From: JABWCE01 sp964617955
GTDB lineage: Bacteria > Bacteroidota > Bacteroidia > NS11-12g > UBA9320
NCBI GenBank assembly: GCA_964617955.1
Contig: CAZTXB010000009.1
Span: 62,001-126,000, forward strand
DNA: 64,000 bases
Direction of reading: 5' to 3'
The position numbers were made by a program, and so were the translations under genes. The first letter of the stretch is position 1. Every line of letters starts with the position of its first letter. Shown here one piece after another: positions 9,598-19,093 of this stretch. The notes under the pieces are model-generated. The model was given only the letters and a program-made list of their open reading frames with translations. It made no database searches and was not told the DNA's origin.

Positions 9598-10344
9598 TTG
9601 AAAGTAAAAACTATACTAATTTCTCAACCAAATCCCGGCGAAAAAAAGACGGTTTATCACATTTTGGCCGAAAAATTAAACCTTAAACTTGATTTCCGAC
9701 CCTTTATAGAATTGGAAGAAATTCCGGGCAAGGAACTGCGCCGACAGAAGGTAAACATTCTCGAGCACTCAGCCATTATATTTAATTCAAGAAATGCGGT
9801 CGATAATTTTTTCAGGGTGGTAGAGGAGTTAAAAATTGAACTGCCCATCACCATGCGATATTTCTGCATAAACGAAGGCATTTCGCTTTACATTCAAAAA
9901 TATACCGTGTTGCGCAAGCGCAAAGTATTCTATGGAAAAGGAACCGAAAAGGAATTTTTGGCTGAAATAAAAAAACATTCCAACGAAAACTTTTTATTTC
10001 CTTGCTCCGACATTCGAAAAAATACCATCCCCGACTTTTTGCAGCAACACAATATCCAGTATAAGGAAGCCATTTTTTACAAAACAGTCACCTCCGATTT
10101 AAGTGACCTGGCCGATGTTTACTACGATGTCATTGTATTTTTTAGCCCTGCCGACATCAAATCTCTTTACGATAACTTTCCGGATTTTAAACAAAATAAT
10201 ACCCGGATTGCCGGTTATGGCGTCACCACGGATGAAGCCATACGAGAAGCCCATCTCGAAAACAATATTCCGGCCCCAACCCCTGAGTGTGCCAGCATGG
10301 TAGCGGCCCTCGAGCAATATATCATAAAAGCCAATAAAGGCTAA
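9598..10344 (+). CDS. hemD: Uroporphyrinogen-III synthase
   Basis: The 248-residue protein is the expected size for HemD, which cyclises hydroxymethylbilane to uroporphyrinogen III in heme synthesis. Family features are the N-terminal MKVKTILISQPNPGEKK, the NSRNAVDNFF segment, and the late TRIAGYGVTTDEAIREAHLE segment. Sequence identity among HemD proteins is low, but adjacency to DUF4271 strengthens the call. The start is TTG at 9598; there is no in-frame ATG nearby that keeps the first beta strand. Confidence 0.88.
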   Translation: MKVKTILISQPNPGEKKTVYHILAEKLNLKLDFRPFIELEEIPGKELRRQKVNILEHSAIIFNSRNAVDNFFRVVEELKIELPITMRYFCINEGISLYIQKYTVLRKRKVFYGKGTEKEFLAEIKKHSNENFLFPCSDIRKNTIPDFLQQHNIQYKEAIFYKTVTSDLSDLADVYYDVIVFFSPADIKSLYDNFPDFKQNNTRIAGYGVTTDEAIREAHLENNIPAPTPECASMVAALEQYIIKANKG

Positions 10345-10394
10345 GTTCTCGCCCGGCGGAATAGGAATCTAAATTTGCCACCACCCTATACGAA

Positions 10395-11591
10395 TTAAAG
10401 AATGGACCTGCAGTGAAAAATTCTGCTTACTTGGTTGGTATCGCTTGTGAAAAATAGCACATCGGGACCGCCTTCTTTCAACTTAAATCGCGATCTGAGA
10501 TTTTCTACCGACTCCCGGTGATTGCGCACGGTAATTAAACATTTTCCAATTTCCTGCGATCTTAAATAGCGTTCTACTTCTTTTGGCTTATAAATCAGAT
10601 GGTTAATTATTTTCATAATCCTTCCATCGAAATGGTTTGGAATATGATCCGATACATAGAGGTGACTTTTGGGCGCCATCATATGGACCTTATGCAAGTT
10701 GGCATATTCCTGACTTAATCCGGCCTTTATCACTGCATTGCCGGGAGCCAAGAGGTAATCACCTTGGTTTCTGTATTCCATTTGATTGCTCTTCTCATGC
10801 GAATTAAAAATATAGGTCTGTTCCTTTTCTATGTTAATCGCTATTCGCTCAGGCACTTCTGTAGGCATTGCTTTACATTGCAACAGCAATTCTTTGACTT
10901 CACCCTGCAGGGCGATAACATAAATTTTGTGAATTTCAGGGACAGCTGTTAAAAGATAGCTTATATCTGCGAGGGGAGAAACTTTTATCCAAACTTCAGG
11001 TGCTTTCGCCATCAATAGGGGCATATTTTTAACCACGTCCGGCTCGCAGTCGTCAAGTCTGAAACTTTTTTTTGCCCCCACCCGCCGGTCAGGGTCCATA
11101 TAGATGAGGTCGGCATTCGTTGAACTTTTAACAAAGTGTATTCCATCAGCCAGAAGCCTATTAATATTCTTAAGTTTTAAGATTTCAGCATTGTATTCAG
11201 CCAATTGATGCACTTCTTGATCTATTTCACAGGAGTATATTTTTTTGGCCTTCTTCGACATTGCCCAATCGTCAATGCCAAGACCTCCCGTAACGTTTAT
11301 AACTGTTTTATCGTTAAGCCCCATTAGATCTGCCTTAAATTTGGCGACCGCCTCGGAGGTGCACTGTTCATATGATTTTGGGTTTAAAGCGGCTAAACTT
11401 GCATAATGGGCAGGTAGCTTTTCCGAAGCTTTTTGATAAAGTGAAATAAGACCGCAAATGACCTTAATGTTTAACTCAGGATACTTTTTAGCCTTAAGTG
11501 CCAAGGCCTTAACATCGTCATTTATATGTAATCCAATAAAATTCTTGGTATTTTCGTTACTTAATAAGTCAATTATTGTTTTACTTTGCAT
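10395..11591 (-). CDS. Class I SAM-dependent methyltransferase, THUMP-like domain
   Basis: The 398-residue protein has an N-terminal helical part, a Rossmann methyltransferase core and a C-terminal THUMP-like region. The SAM-binding motif is VTGGLGIDDWAMSKKAKK (about 105-125), with an acidic CEIDQEV at the next strand and the catalytic-type IYMDPDRR near 170. The family occurs widely in Bacteroidota and is presumed to methylate RNA, but the substrate is not established. It is transcribed opposite to hemD and to the small lipoprotein that starts just beyond its own start codon. Confidence 0.82.
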   Translation of the reverse strand: MQSKTIIDLLSNENTKNFIGLHINDDVKALALKAKKYPELNIKVICGLISLYQKASEKLPAHYASLAALNPKSYEQCTSEAVAKFKADLMGLNDKTVINVTGGLGIDDWAMSKKAKKIYSCEIDQEVHQLAEYNAEILKLKNINRLLADGIHFVKSSTNADLIYMDPDRRVGAKKSFRLDDCEPDVVKNMPLLMAKAPEVWIKVSPLADISYLLTAVPEIHKIYVIALQGEVKELLLQCKAMPTEVPERIAINIEKEQTYIFNSHEKSNQMEYRNQGDYLLAPGNAVIKAGLSQEYANLHKVHMMAPKSHLYVSDHIPNHFDGRIMKIINHLIYKPKEVERYLRSQEIGKCLITVRNHRESVENLRSRFKLKEGGPDVLFFTSDTNQVSRIFHCRSIL

Positions 11592-11606
11592 AAATTATCA
11601 CAAATT

Positions 11607-11723
11607 ATGAAGTTCAAAAATCTAATTATACTTGCAATATTGGCACTGTGTCTTGGTGCTTCTTCTTGTAAGTCTGGCGGGGGGATAGGAAGAAAAGATA
11701 AATGTCCGGGAATGAGGATGTAG
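11607..11723 (+). CDS. Small lipoprotein, 38 residues
   Basis: A short frame from ATG at 11607 to TAG at 11721-11723 encodes MKFKNLIILAILALCLGASS then CKSGGGIGRKDKCPGMRM. It has a basic N-terminus, a hydrophobic core and a lipobox ending ASSC, then a tiny Gly- and Lys-rich mature peptide with a second Cys. Very small lipoproteins with a KxxxCP tail are familiar in Bacteroidota but have no known function. It begins 15 bp from the divergent methyltransferase start and converges on the OsmC gene. Confidence 0.6.
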   Translation: MKFKNLIILAILALCLGASSCKSGGGIGRKDKCPGMRM

Positions 11724-11791
11724 ATATTACATTGCCAAATACCTCTTTCCTTTCAATTTTCTTTAGCTGTGCATAAGCGGTAGCTACCTTT

Positions 11792-12205
11792 TTACGAGGT
11801 GTACTCAAAATGTACCGATTGTGTTATTTCGGCCGATAAACTTTTAGCTACCGGACAATTTATTGCAGCGCGTTCCAACAATTGCTTCTGTTTTTCAGAA
11901 AATCCCATATTCTGTATTTTAAGGATCACTTCAATTTGTGATATGCGACGTGGGTTATTCTCCATCACTTTAAATATCTCTGCTTCAATGTTCCCTAATT
12001 CAAATTGGTGGGCGTTGGCCGTTATGCCCATTAAGGTAATCATGCAATTTCCCAAGGCTGTACTCACCAGGTCGGTTGGAGAAAAGGCCTCTCCTTTTCC
12101 ATTGTTGTCAACCGGTGCATCGGTAATGATTTGCTCACCCGAATTCAAATGCGTACCAGCCGTTCGTAAATTTCCGAGATAAGAAATTTTTGAAATTTTT
12201 GTCAT
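11792..12205 (-). CDS. OsmC/Ohr-family peroxide or hydroperoxide reductase
   Basis: The 137-residue protein has the OsmC fold, a homodimer that reduces organic hydroperoxides with two cysteines. Both are visible: STALGNCMITLMGI near residue 53 and INCPVAKSLS near 117. The SPTDLVSTALGNC stretch is typical of the YhfA/OsmC branch. It is one of three OsmC-family genes in the window. It faces the small lipoprotein and stands alone. Confidence 0.88.
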   Translation of the reverse strand: MTKISKISYLGNLRTAGTHLNSGEQIITDAPVDNNGKGEAFSPTDLVSTALGNCMITLMGITANAHQFELGNIEAEIFKVMENNPRRISQIEVILKIQNMGFSEKQKQLLERAAINCPVAKSLSAEITQSVHFEYTS

Positions 12206-12259
12206 TGTTGTAACTCTGTATATGGTTTACCAAAATTAATATTATTTTTACAAACATTA

Positions 12260-12982
12260 ATGCGACATTTTTTCATACTTAATTGGCTAATAATCACGTG
12301 GGGAGCATCCAATGCCCAACATTTGGAAAAGGCCTTTTATGGTGGATTTTTATATAAAAGTTCAGGTATGGGGATTGCCTACCAGAGCAAAATTGAAAAT
12401 GGCGGCAAATTTGGAAAACAATTCGAAATCAATCTTGCCACCTTCAAACACCCACAGGAAACAAAAAGCTTCAACACAGATGTCAGTAATCCTACGCCTT
12501 TTGTCTTCGGAAAGTTAAATAAAGCTGCCATCGCCAAATTCAATTATGTGTTGTCAAAAAAAGTATCTGAATTTACCGACGCACAGCGCATTGGAATTGA
12601 CTTGCTTGCAGGGGCAGGATTTTCCTTGGGTATTCTAAAGCCAATTTACCTTAATTTTTTATACCCTGATGGAAAGGGTTCTGAAACTGTGTTAACAGAA
12701 AAATATGACCCGCAAAGGCATACCGAAAGAGAAAGAATTGTTGGTTATGCAGATTCAAGAATTGGGATGAATGAAATAAGTTGTAAGGTCGGCCTGTCGG
12801 TTTCGGCAGGCATGGGTTTTACCTGGGGATACTTTACCGAATTCCCCAAAAGATTAGAGTCGGGATTGTATCTGGAATACTTTAAAAATGGCTTGCCGGT
12901 TATGGCCATAGCTAAAAATCGAAGCGTACAAACCGGCCTTTATTTTCGACTTATGTTTGGCAAGCGCATCCTTAAAAATTAA
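12260..12982 (+). CDS. Secreted protein, probable outer-membrane barrel, unknown function
   Basis: The 240-residue protein begins with a short signal peptide (MRHFFILNWLIITWGASNAQ). The rest alternates polar and hydrophobic residues with Gly/aromatic ends (for example GMGFTWGYFTEFPKRLESGLYLEYF and QTGLYFRLMFGKRI), which suggests a small beta-barrel. The final strand is followed by RILKN rather than ending in an aromatic residue, so barrel insertion is not certain. It sits 55 bp upstream of lipA on the same strand, but lipA has its own promoter. I do not recognise a named family. Confidence 0.6.
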   Translation: MRHFFILNWLIITWGASNAQHLEKAFYGGFLYKSSGMGIAYQSKIENGGKFGKQFEINLATFKHPQETKSFNTDVSNPTPFVFGKLNKAAIAKFNYVLSKKVSEFTDAQRIGIDLLAGAGFSLGILKPIYLNFLYPDGKGSETVLTEKYDPQRHTERERIVGYADSRIGMNEISCKVGLSVSAGMGFTWGYFTEFPKRLESGLYLEYFKNGLPVMAIAKNRSVQTGLYFRLMFGKRILKN

Positions 12983-12995
12983 TCGAATGCGGCTG

Positions 12996-13026
12996 TTGGT
13001 GAAACGAACATATAAAAATATATTTG
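12996..13026 (+). promoter_or_regulatory. Promoter of lipA
   Basis: TTG at 12996-12998, 20 bases, then TATATTTG at 13019-13026 match the Bacteroidota -33/-7 consensus (TTG, 19-21 nt, TAnnTTTG). The lipA ATG lies 11 bases downstream, implying a very short leader. Confidence 0.7.
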
Positions 13027-13037
13027 CGGCTAAATAG

Positions 13038-13907
13038 ATGATTGAAAATACAGTTTTAGAACAACCTCGCAAGCGCACCAAACCCGATTGGCTAAAAATT
13101 CAATTGCCAACGGGTAAAAACTATATCGGGGTTAAAAAAATTGTTAACGAAAATAAACTTCATACTATTTGTCAGGACGGCAATTGTCCAAATATGGGCG
13201 AGTGCTGGGGAGCCGGAACGGCAACCCTCATGATTTTAGGAAATATTTGTACAAGGGCTTGCTCTTTCTGTGCGGTAGCCACCGGAAAACCCACTGAATA
13301 CGATTTAGACGAACCCATGCGCGTTGCCAGAGCAGTGAAAATGATGAATCTGAAACATTGCGTGATTACATCTGTGAATCGCGATGAACTGAGCGACAAG
13401 GGAAGTTTTGTATGGGCAGAAACCATACGTCAAATTAAGCTGCACAACCCTGAAACCACCATCGAAACCTTAATACCTGACTTTAAAGCCGACTGGGAAG
13501 CCCTTGAAAATGTAGTAGCTCAAAAACCTGAGGTAGTTTCTCATAATATGGAAACTGTTAAACGTCTTTACCGTATTGTGCGACCACAGGCCAAGTACGA
13601 GCGCAGTCTTGAACAAATTGCCAGAACCAAAGCCTTGGGCTGTAGAACAAAAAGCGGCATCATGGTAGGCTTGGGTGAAACAGAAAGTGAAGTACTTGAA
13701 ATCATGGATGACTTGTTGGCTCACGGCTGCGATGTTATGACCATTGGACAGTACCTGCAACCGACCAAAATGCACCTGGAGGTAAAAGAATATATTAACC
13801 CAGAGCAATTTAAAAGATACCATGAGATTGGCATGTATAAAGGATTTAAAATTGTTGAATCCGGTCCGATGGTACGCTCATCGTATCATGCCGAAAAACA
13901 TATATAA
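13038..13907 (+). CDS. lipA: Lipoyl synthase
   Basis: LipA inserts two sulfurs into protein-bound octanoyl chains, making the lipoyl cofactor used by 2-oxoacid dehydrogenases such as the one containing SucA. The 289-residue protein has the auxiliary cluster cysteines in CQDGNCPNMGECW (about residues 46-57) and the radical-SAM cluster motif CTRACSFCAV (about 72-80). The C-terminal RSSYHAEKH contains the conserved Ser that ligates the auxiliary cluster. Length is normal. It is preceded by its own promoter. Confidence 0.97.
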   Translation: MIENTVLEQPRKRTKPDWLKIQLPTGKNYIGVKKIVNENKLHTICQDGNCPNMGECWGAGTATLMILGNICTRACSFCAVATGKPTEYDLDEPMRVARAVKMMNLKHCVITSVNRDELSDKGSFVWAETIRQIKLHNPETTIETLIPDFKADWEALENVVAQKPEVVSHNMETVKRLYRIVRPQAKYERSLEQIARTKALGCRTKSGIMVGLGETESEVLEIMDDLLAHGCDVMTIGQYLQPTKMHLEVKEYINPEQFKRYHEIGMYKGFKIVESGPMVRSSYHAEKHI

Positions 13908-13934
13908 CCGATTATTAAAATTAAATATTTATAA

Positions 13935-16562
13935 ATGAAGAAGATTATACTTTTTTCCCTTGGATTTGTCACGATGGCAGGTTCAATTTTTTATTCCGTA
14001 AATTCAAATAAGAATTACTATACCCCGGATGCGTTTCAAAGCATTAAACAAATGTCTGCTATCAAAGGCTTTGAGATGCTTTATCAAATGAAGGCCAATC
14101 AACTAACCGGAAAAATTGACATTGCCGATGTGAGAGCAGCGCAATCTCAGATAACAAATTTAAGACTCAATAAAGCCGGTTTCCCTTTGGTATGGCAAGA
14201 ATCCGGGCCCGACAATGTCGGAGGCCGATGCCGCACTATTTTAGTCGACAGAAAAAATCCCAATACCCTTTACGCTGCGTCGGTTTCAGGTGGAATTTTT
14301 AAGTCAACCAATGGTGGAGCCTCATGGAGTGTTATAAATGACGCTATGCTCACCCTGGCTTTTCAAAGTTCCTGCCAAACCATGGATGGTACCATTTATT
14401 TTGGGTCTGGTGAATTTGCAGGTAGTTTCGGAGGTTCGGGCGACAGGGAAGGATCTGTTTTTCCCGGAAATGGTATTTTTAAGTCAACCGACGGTTCAAC
14501 TTTTACCCAATTGCCAAGCACAAACAATAACAACTATACTTATGTTAACGCCATGGCTTCTGCCCCTGACAAGAACGTAGTTTATGCAGGAACATCGACT
14601 GCTCTTCGTTTCTCGAGTGATGCAGGTGCTTCATGGACCAATCTTATTACCGGAAATTGCAGAGACTTAAAAGTAGCCACCAACGGCACAGTTTTGGCCT
14701 ATATTGGTGGGGTAATTTGGCGCTCAACGGATGGAACCACGCCTTCCAGCTATAAAAAAGCAACCGGAATTACCGGGGCTTTCAATCGCTTGGTCATAGG
14801 CATTTCTCCACAGGACCCCAATTATGTTTATGTTTTGGCTTCACAAGCCAATAATTTTGGCGGATTGTTTCAATCTACCGATGGGGGACAAACTTTTTCG
14901 CTTATCGTTCCCGGTGGCAGCACAATTTTTAACCCCTTGAATCAGGGAGCCGGCGGACAAGGCGATTATGATCTGACCATTGCCGTTCACCCCCGCGATA
15001 AAAAGAGGGTTTTTATGGGTGCCGTAACGATGGCTGAATGGACCGAATCGAAAGGACCTTATCAGGTTTTTAACGGAACGCATTCCGATCAGCATTGGAT
15101 TACTTTTGATACCATTTCAAGCCCAATGCGCATGTATGTTGGTTGCGATGGCGGAGTTTATCGCTCCAGAACCGATAAATTCAACATTTTAGATGAATAC
15201 AACCTTGGGTTTAATGTGACTCAATTTTATGGAGTTGCTGGAGCGGCCAATGGCTTTATTATTGGAGGTACCCAGGATAACGGGACTCAATTTATTAGCA
15301 AGGTTGGAACAGAGAAAAAAAGATCGCAACAGATTTATGGCGGAGATGGATTCCGTTGTGAAATTTCGACCATCAACAATGATTATTTTATTGGGGAAGG
15401 TTATTACGGAAATATTGGTCGCTCCTTAAATAAAGGAACAGGCGTTACAAATATTCTGGACAAACGGGTTCCCCGCTACAAGCTTAATGCCAATGGAGGC
15501 CTGGAAGCAGATCCTAAGGGCAACTATATTCAAGCACCATTTAATACCCCTATCAAGTTGGTGGAAGTAGACACCCTTTCAAGATTATTTGTGGGTGCCG
15601 ATCAGTGTGTTTGGATGGTGGAACATGTATTTAATGCATCAACCAGTCCAACATGGTTCAAGGTGAGCAACTTCACAGGCGCATTCGTTATAGAGGCTTC
15701 GGCCAATGGAAAAAATATTTTTGCGGGCAAAAATGGGCAATTGGTGCGCATCAACGTGCCTATGGAATATTTTGACACCATGAAAAATCTGGATCCAACC
15801 ATCCTATACCCGGGGTGCAATACCACCAACATTACCGGTAATCTTCCAGGAGGCAGATTCATTACAGGTATCGCTACGGACAGAAACGATTCAAACCGCT
15901 TGATAGTGACCATGGGTAATTATGGCAATTCTAACTATATCTACTATACCGAAAATGCTTTGGATGCCGTTCCAACCTGGAAAAGCGTTCAGGGAAATTT
16001 ACCTGCCATGCCGGTTTATGATGCAGAGTTTATTTACGATTACCAATCCGGCGGACAGTCGATGGTGGTCGTGGGTACGGAGTTTGGAGTTTACGGTACA
16101 ACAAACGTAAAAGCAGCTTCAGTTTCATGGACTGAACAAAACACAGGCTCAGGACAGTCGTTTCCAAGGGTAGCAACTTATGAACTTCGTCAGGTAAACA
16201 AAGAGCCAAGCACAGGTTCAATCCTCGTTGCAGGAACCCATGGAAGGGGAATTTTTGAAACCCATACCCTTTACGCAGGTATCAAAAACCCTGACGGAAC
16301 AAGCTCAGCTCAGTTAAAGGTTTATCCAAATCCGGCCATTGATCACGCCACTATCCAATACCATCTGGAACAAAAGGATAAGATGACCTTGACTGTGATG
16401 GATATGAATAGTAAGGTGGTTTACAAAGAAAGTCTAGGCAGTGAAAATCCGGGAATCAAAACCCTAAAGATAGAAACAAGTTCTCTTTCAAAAGGAACCT
16501 ATCTCATATATTTAACCGGCACCAAGCACAAAGGGGCCACTAAAATGATAGTTCAGAAATAA
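13935..16562 (+). CDS. T9SS-secreted propeller protein (sortilin/BNR-like)
   Basis: The 875-residue protein begins with a signal sequence (KKIILFSLGFVTMAGSIFYS). Its middle consists of BNR/sortilin-like propeller repeats, with motifs such as SGGIFKSTNGGASWS, GIFKSTDGS and GLFQSTDGGQTF (about residues 90-330), resembling VPS10/exo-glucanase-type beta-propellers. The last about 80 residues (LKVYPNPAIDHATIQ... to TKMIVQK) are a type-A sorting domain, so export by the type IX secretion system and attachment to, or release from, the cell surface is expected. Substrate is unknown. A strong terminator follows. Confidence 0.88.
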   Translation: MKKIILFSLGFVTMAGSIFYSVNSNKNYYTPDAFQSIKQMSAIKGFEMLYQMKANQLTGKIDIADVRAAQSQITNLRLNKAGFPLVWQESGPDNVGGRCRTILVDRKNPNTLYAASVSGGIFKSTNGGASWSVINDAMLTLAFQSSCQTMDGTIYFGSGEFAGSFGGSGDREGSVFPGNGIFKSTDGSTFTQLPSTNNNNYTYVNAMASAPDKNVVYAGTSTALRFSSDAGASWTNLITGNCRDLKVATNGTVLAYIGGVIWRSTDGTTPSSYKKATGITGAFNRLVIGISPQDPNYVYVLASQANNFGGLFQSTDGGQTFSLIVPGGSTIFNPLNQGAGGQGDYDLTIAVHPRDKKRVFMGAVTMAEWTESKGPYQVFNGTHSDQHWITFDTISSPMRMYVGCDGGVYRSRTDKFNILDEYNLGFNVTQFYGVAGAANGFIIGGTQDNGTQFISKVGTEKKRSQQIYGGDGFRCEISTINNDYFIGEGYYGNIGRSLNKGTGVTNILDKRVPRYKLNANGGLEADPKGNYIQAPFNTPIKLVEVDTLSRLFVGADQCVWMVEHVFNASTSPTWFKVSNFTGAFVIEASANGKNIFAGKNGQLVRINVPMEYFDTMKNLDPTILYPGCNTTNITGNLPGGRFITGIATDRNDSNRLIVTMGNYGNSNYIYYTENALDAVPTWKSVQGNLPAMPVYDAEFIYDYQSGGQSMVVVGTEFGVYGTTNVKAASVSWTEQNTGSGQSFPRVATYELRQVNKEPSTGSILVAGTHGRGIFETHTLYAGIKNPDGTSSAQLKVYPNPAIDHATIQYHLEQKDKMTLTVMDMNSKVVYKESLGSENPGIKTLKIETSSLSKGTYLIYLTGTKHKGATKMIVQK

Positions 16563-16580
16563 CCGTAAGTCAAATTGTTA

Positions 16581-16614
16581 AAAACCGCTCCGCAACCCGG
16601 AGCGGTTTTTTTTT
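16581..16614 (+). terminator. Intrinsic terminator after the T9SS propeller gene
   Basis: A perfect 12-bp stem (AAAACCGCTCCG at 16581-16592 with CGGAGCGGTTTT at 16598-16609), a 5-base loop and a run of T (16605-16614). It is placed 18 bp after the stop codon. Confidence 0.92.
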
Positions 16615-16735
16615 GAGAAAAGCTCATTTTTAATGCATGGTTATGCAGCTTATGTCAGTAGAGGGAAATTGAACACACTTTTATTTTTAATAAAATTCAT
16701 AAGGGTGCGAGCAATTCAAAAACCCTAAATAAAAT

Positions 16736-16743
16736 TATCTTTG
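16736..16743 (+). promoter_or_regulatory. Candidate -7 element for pheT
   Basis: TATCTTTG matches TAnnTTTG and ends 7 bases before the pheT ATG, so the transcript would have almost no leader. The -33 region has no clear TTG. Confidence 0.55.
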
Positions 16744-16750
16744 CCGCTTC

Positions 16751-19090
16751 ATGCAGATTTCACTTAGCTGGCTAAAGACCCATATAGAATTAACAGAAAA
16801 TCCTGAAGAAATTGCGGATCTGCTCACCAATTGTGGGCTCGAGGTAGAAGATTGGTTTCAGTTTGAATCGGTTAAAGGCGGGTTTAAGGGCTTGGTTGTT
16901 GGGCAAATTATAGATCTGGCGCAGCACCCTAATGCCGACAAATTGAAGTTAGCCAAGGTGAACATAGGTAAGGACAACCTGCTAAATATTGTTTGCGGGG
17001 CACCAAATGTGCAATTGGGCCAAAAAGTAATCGTAGCGCCTATTGGTGTCACCATCTTTCCGACCACCGGAGAGCCAATGACCATGAAAAAGGCAAAAAT
17101 AAGAGGTGAGGAATCTGAAGGGATGTTATGTGCAGAGGATGAGATTGGCCTGGGAGCCGGTCACGAAGGGCTCTACATTCTCAGCAATCACAGTGAGGTA
17201 GGAAGCCCTGTCTCAGAAATCCTTGGGTCGGAATCGGATATTATTTTTGAAATTGGCCTCACACCAAACAGAGGCGATGCAGCTTCCCATTTGGGAGTTG
17301 CACGAGATTTAAAGGCTCTGCTGAACAGGCAGCTTTTAAAACTTCCATCGCTGGAAATTGACCCAAAGCCATCGCCTACTGCTCAGCAAGTTGAAATTGC
17401 TGAACCTGATTCATGCCTGAGATATTGTGGTTTGCAAATTGACAATATAAACCTAAAACCATCGCCCATATGGCTTCAGAATAGGCTCAAATCCATTGGT
17501 CTAACTCCAATTAACCATGTGGTGGATGTGACCAATTTTATCATGCATGACAGGGGTCAACCCTTACACGCCTTTGATGCCAATAAAGTAAGTGGGCCAA
17601 TTAAAGTAAGAAAGGCCAAGGCTGGAGAAAAGCTTATAACCCTTGACCAGATCGAAAGAAAACTGCAGGGAGACGAGCTGATCATTGCCGATAACAGCGG
17701 ACCTATTGCCTTGGCAGGAGTTATGGGCGGTATAAGTACCTCCATTGGTCCTCAAACTGTTTCTGTGTTTTTGGAGTCTGCGGCCTTTAATGCCGTCCAT
17801 GTGAGGAAAACCGCAAAGCTTCACGGTATCAACACCGACTCTTCATTTAGATTTGAAAGGGGTATAGACCCTCTGGCCTGTGACCTGGCTGTAAAGTACG
17901 CCGCAAAACTGATTCTCGAAATTGGAGGGGGCGAAAGCGGCGGAGGTTTGATTGAGGTGAAGCAGGGGTTTCCAGAATCATTGCAAACTGATTTCACCTT
18001 CGACAAATTTTTTAAATTCACCGGAGTTGAAATTGAAACCGATGAAATCAAGGAAATATTAATAAACCTTGATATTCAAATATTGGAAGAAAAGGCGGAT
18101 GCATTACGGCTCAAACTGCCACTTTACCGAAGCGATGTAACACGGGAAATAGATGTTTATGAGGAGGTTTTGCGAATTTATGGATTCAACAAAGTGCCTT
18201 TGCCCAAGGTTCTTCACAGCGCACCTGTGGGTCGACTTAAACCCGACAGGGATTTAATAAGACAAACCATTTCGGACTACTTAGCTGACCAGGGCTTCAA
18301 TGAAATCATGACGAATTCCTTAACAAGGGAATCCTATTTTAATGAAGAAACCAATCAAAAAGCCATCAAATTATTAAACCCTCTAAGCAACGAATTGGCG
18401 ATTTTACGGCCAGAAATCTTACCATCTCTCCTTGAATCTGTGGCTTATAATAAGAATAGAAAATCACATGATTTAAAGTTTTTTGAATTTGGAAAAGTAT
18501 ACCAACAGGGTGAAACAGGGTTTAAGGAATTCGAAAAACTTGCCATCGTTGTTACAGGAAGTAAAACAGGGCCCAACTGGCAGCAAAAGCAACAGAAAGT
18601 AAATTATTATTTTCTTAAATCCGTCATGAACAATTGTTTATTGAAAGTAGGGGCGGGCAAAGCCAAAGGTGTAAAAATTGAATCAGTGCCAAAATCCTTA
18701 CTCCAAAATTTGGGCATCAAATCAGAGGTTTGGTATGCCGAATTAACAGTTGATGCCATCCTTTCAGCCCATAGCAAAAACAAGTTTAAACTGAATGAAA
18801 TTCCACTGTTTCCTGAAGTTACGAGAGACTTAAGTCTGGTATTGGCAAAAGATGTGAATTACAGTGATATTGAAACCGTAACCTCGCAAACTGTTGGTAA
18901 ATACTTGAGAAAACTCACTGTTTTCGATGTTTTTGAAGGCAAACCACTTCCCGAAAATCAGAAAGCATATGCCATTTCATTGATTTTATACGATTCGGAA
19001 AAAACCATGAACGATAAACAAATAGACGCCATAATGCAAAAACTTATAGCTACATTTGAAAACCAACTCAAAGCCATTATTCGAAAATAG
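16751..19090 (+). CDS. pheT: Phenylalanyl-tRNA synthetase beta subunit
   Basis: The 779-residue protein is the beta chain of the alpha2-beta2 enzyme that charges tRNA-Phe. N-terminal MQISLSWLKTHIEL is diagnostic, followed by a tRNA-binding OB fold with HPNADKLKLAKVNIG (about residues 58-72), the B3/4 editing domain, the B5 domain with HGINTDSSFRFERGIDP, a catalytic-like core and the FDX-ACB anticodon-binding domain (about 690-779, FPEVTRDLSLVL). pheS is not adjacent, as is usual in Bacteroidota. It starts a likely operon with the coiled-coil gene and zapA. Confidence 0.97.
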   Translation: MQISLSWLKTHIELTENPEEIADLLTNCGLEVEDWFQFESVKGGFKGLVVGQIIDLAQHPNADKLKLAKVNIGKDNLLNIVCGAPNVQLGQKVIVAPIGVTIFPTTGEPMTMKKAKIRGEESEGMLCAEDEIGLGAGHEGLYILSNHSEVGSPVSEILGSESDIIFEIGLTPNRGDAASHLGVARDLKALLNRQLLKLPSLEIDPKPSPTAQQVEIAEPDSCLRYCGLQIDNINLKPSPIWLQNRLKSIGLTPINHVVDVTNFIMHDRGQPLHAFDANKVSGPIKVRKAKAGEKLITLDQIERKLQGDELIIADNSGPIALAGVMGGISTSIGPQTVSVFLESAAFNAVHVRKTAKLHGINTDSSFRFERGIDPLACDLAVKYAAKLILEIGGGESGGGLIEVKQGFPESLQTDFTFDKFFKFTGVEIETDEIKEILINLDIQILEEKADALRLKLPLYRSDVTREIDVYEEVLRIYGFNKVPLPKVLHSAPVGRLKPDRDLIRQTISDYLADQGFNEIMTNSLTRESYFNEETNQKAIKLLNPLSNELAILRPEILPSLLESVAYNKNRKSHDLKFFEFGKVYQQGETGFKEFEKLAIVVTGSKTGPNWQQKQQKVNYYFLKSVMNNCLLKVGAGKAKGVKIESVPKSLLQNLGIKSEVWYAELTVDAILSAHSKNKFKLNEIPLFPEVTRDLSLVLAKDVNYSDIETVTSQTVGKYLRKLTVFDVFEGKPLPENQKAYAISLILYDSEKTMNDKQIDAIMQKLIATFENQLKAIIRK

Positions 19091-19093
19091 GGC

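Noticed and set aside
11626..11808. Minus-strand frame of 60 codons
   Set aside because: It overlaps the small lipoprotein in antisense; the lipoprotein has a real signal and lipobox, this frame has nothing.
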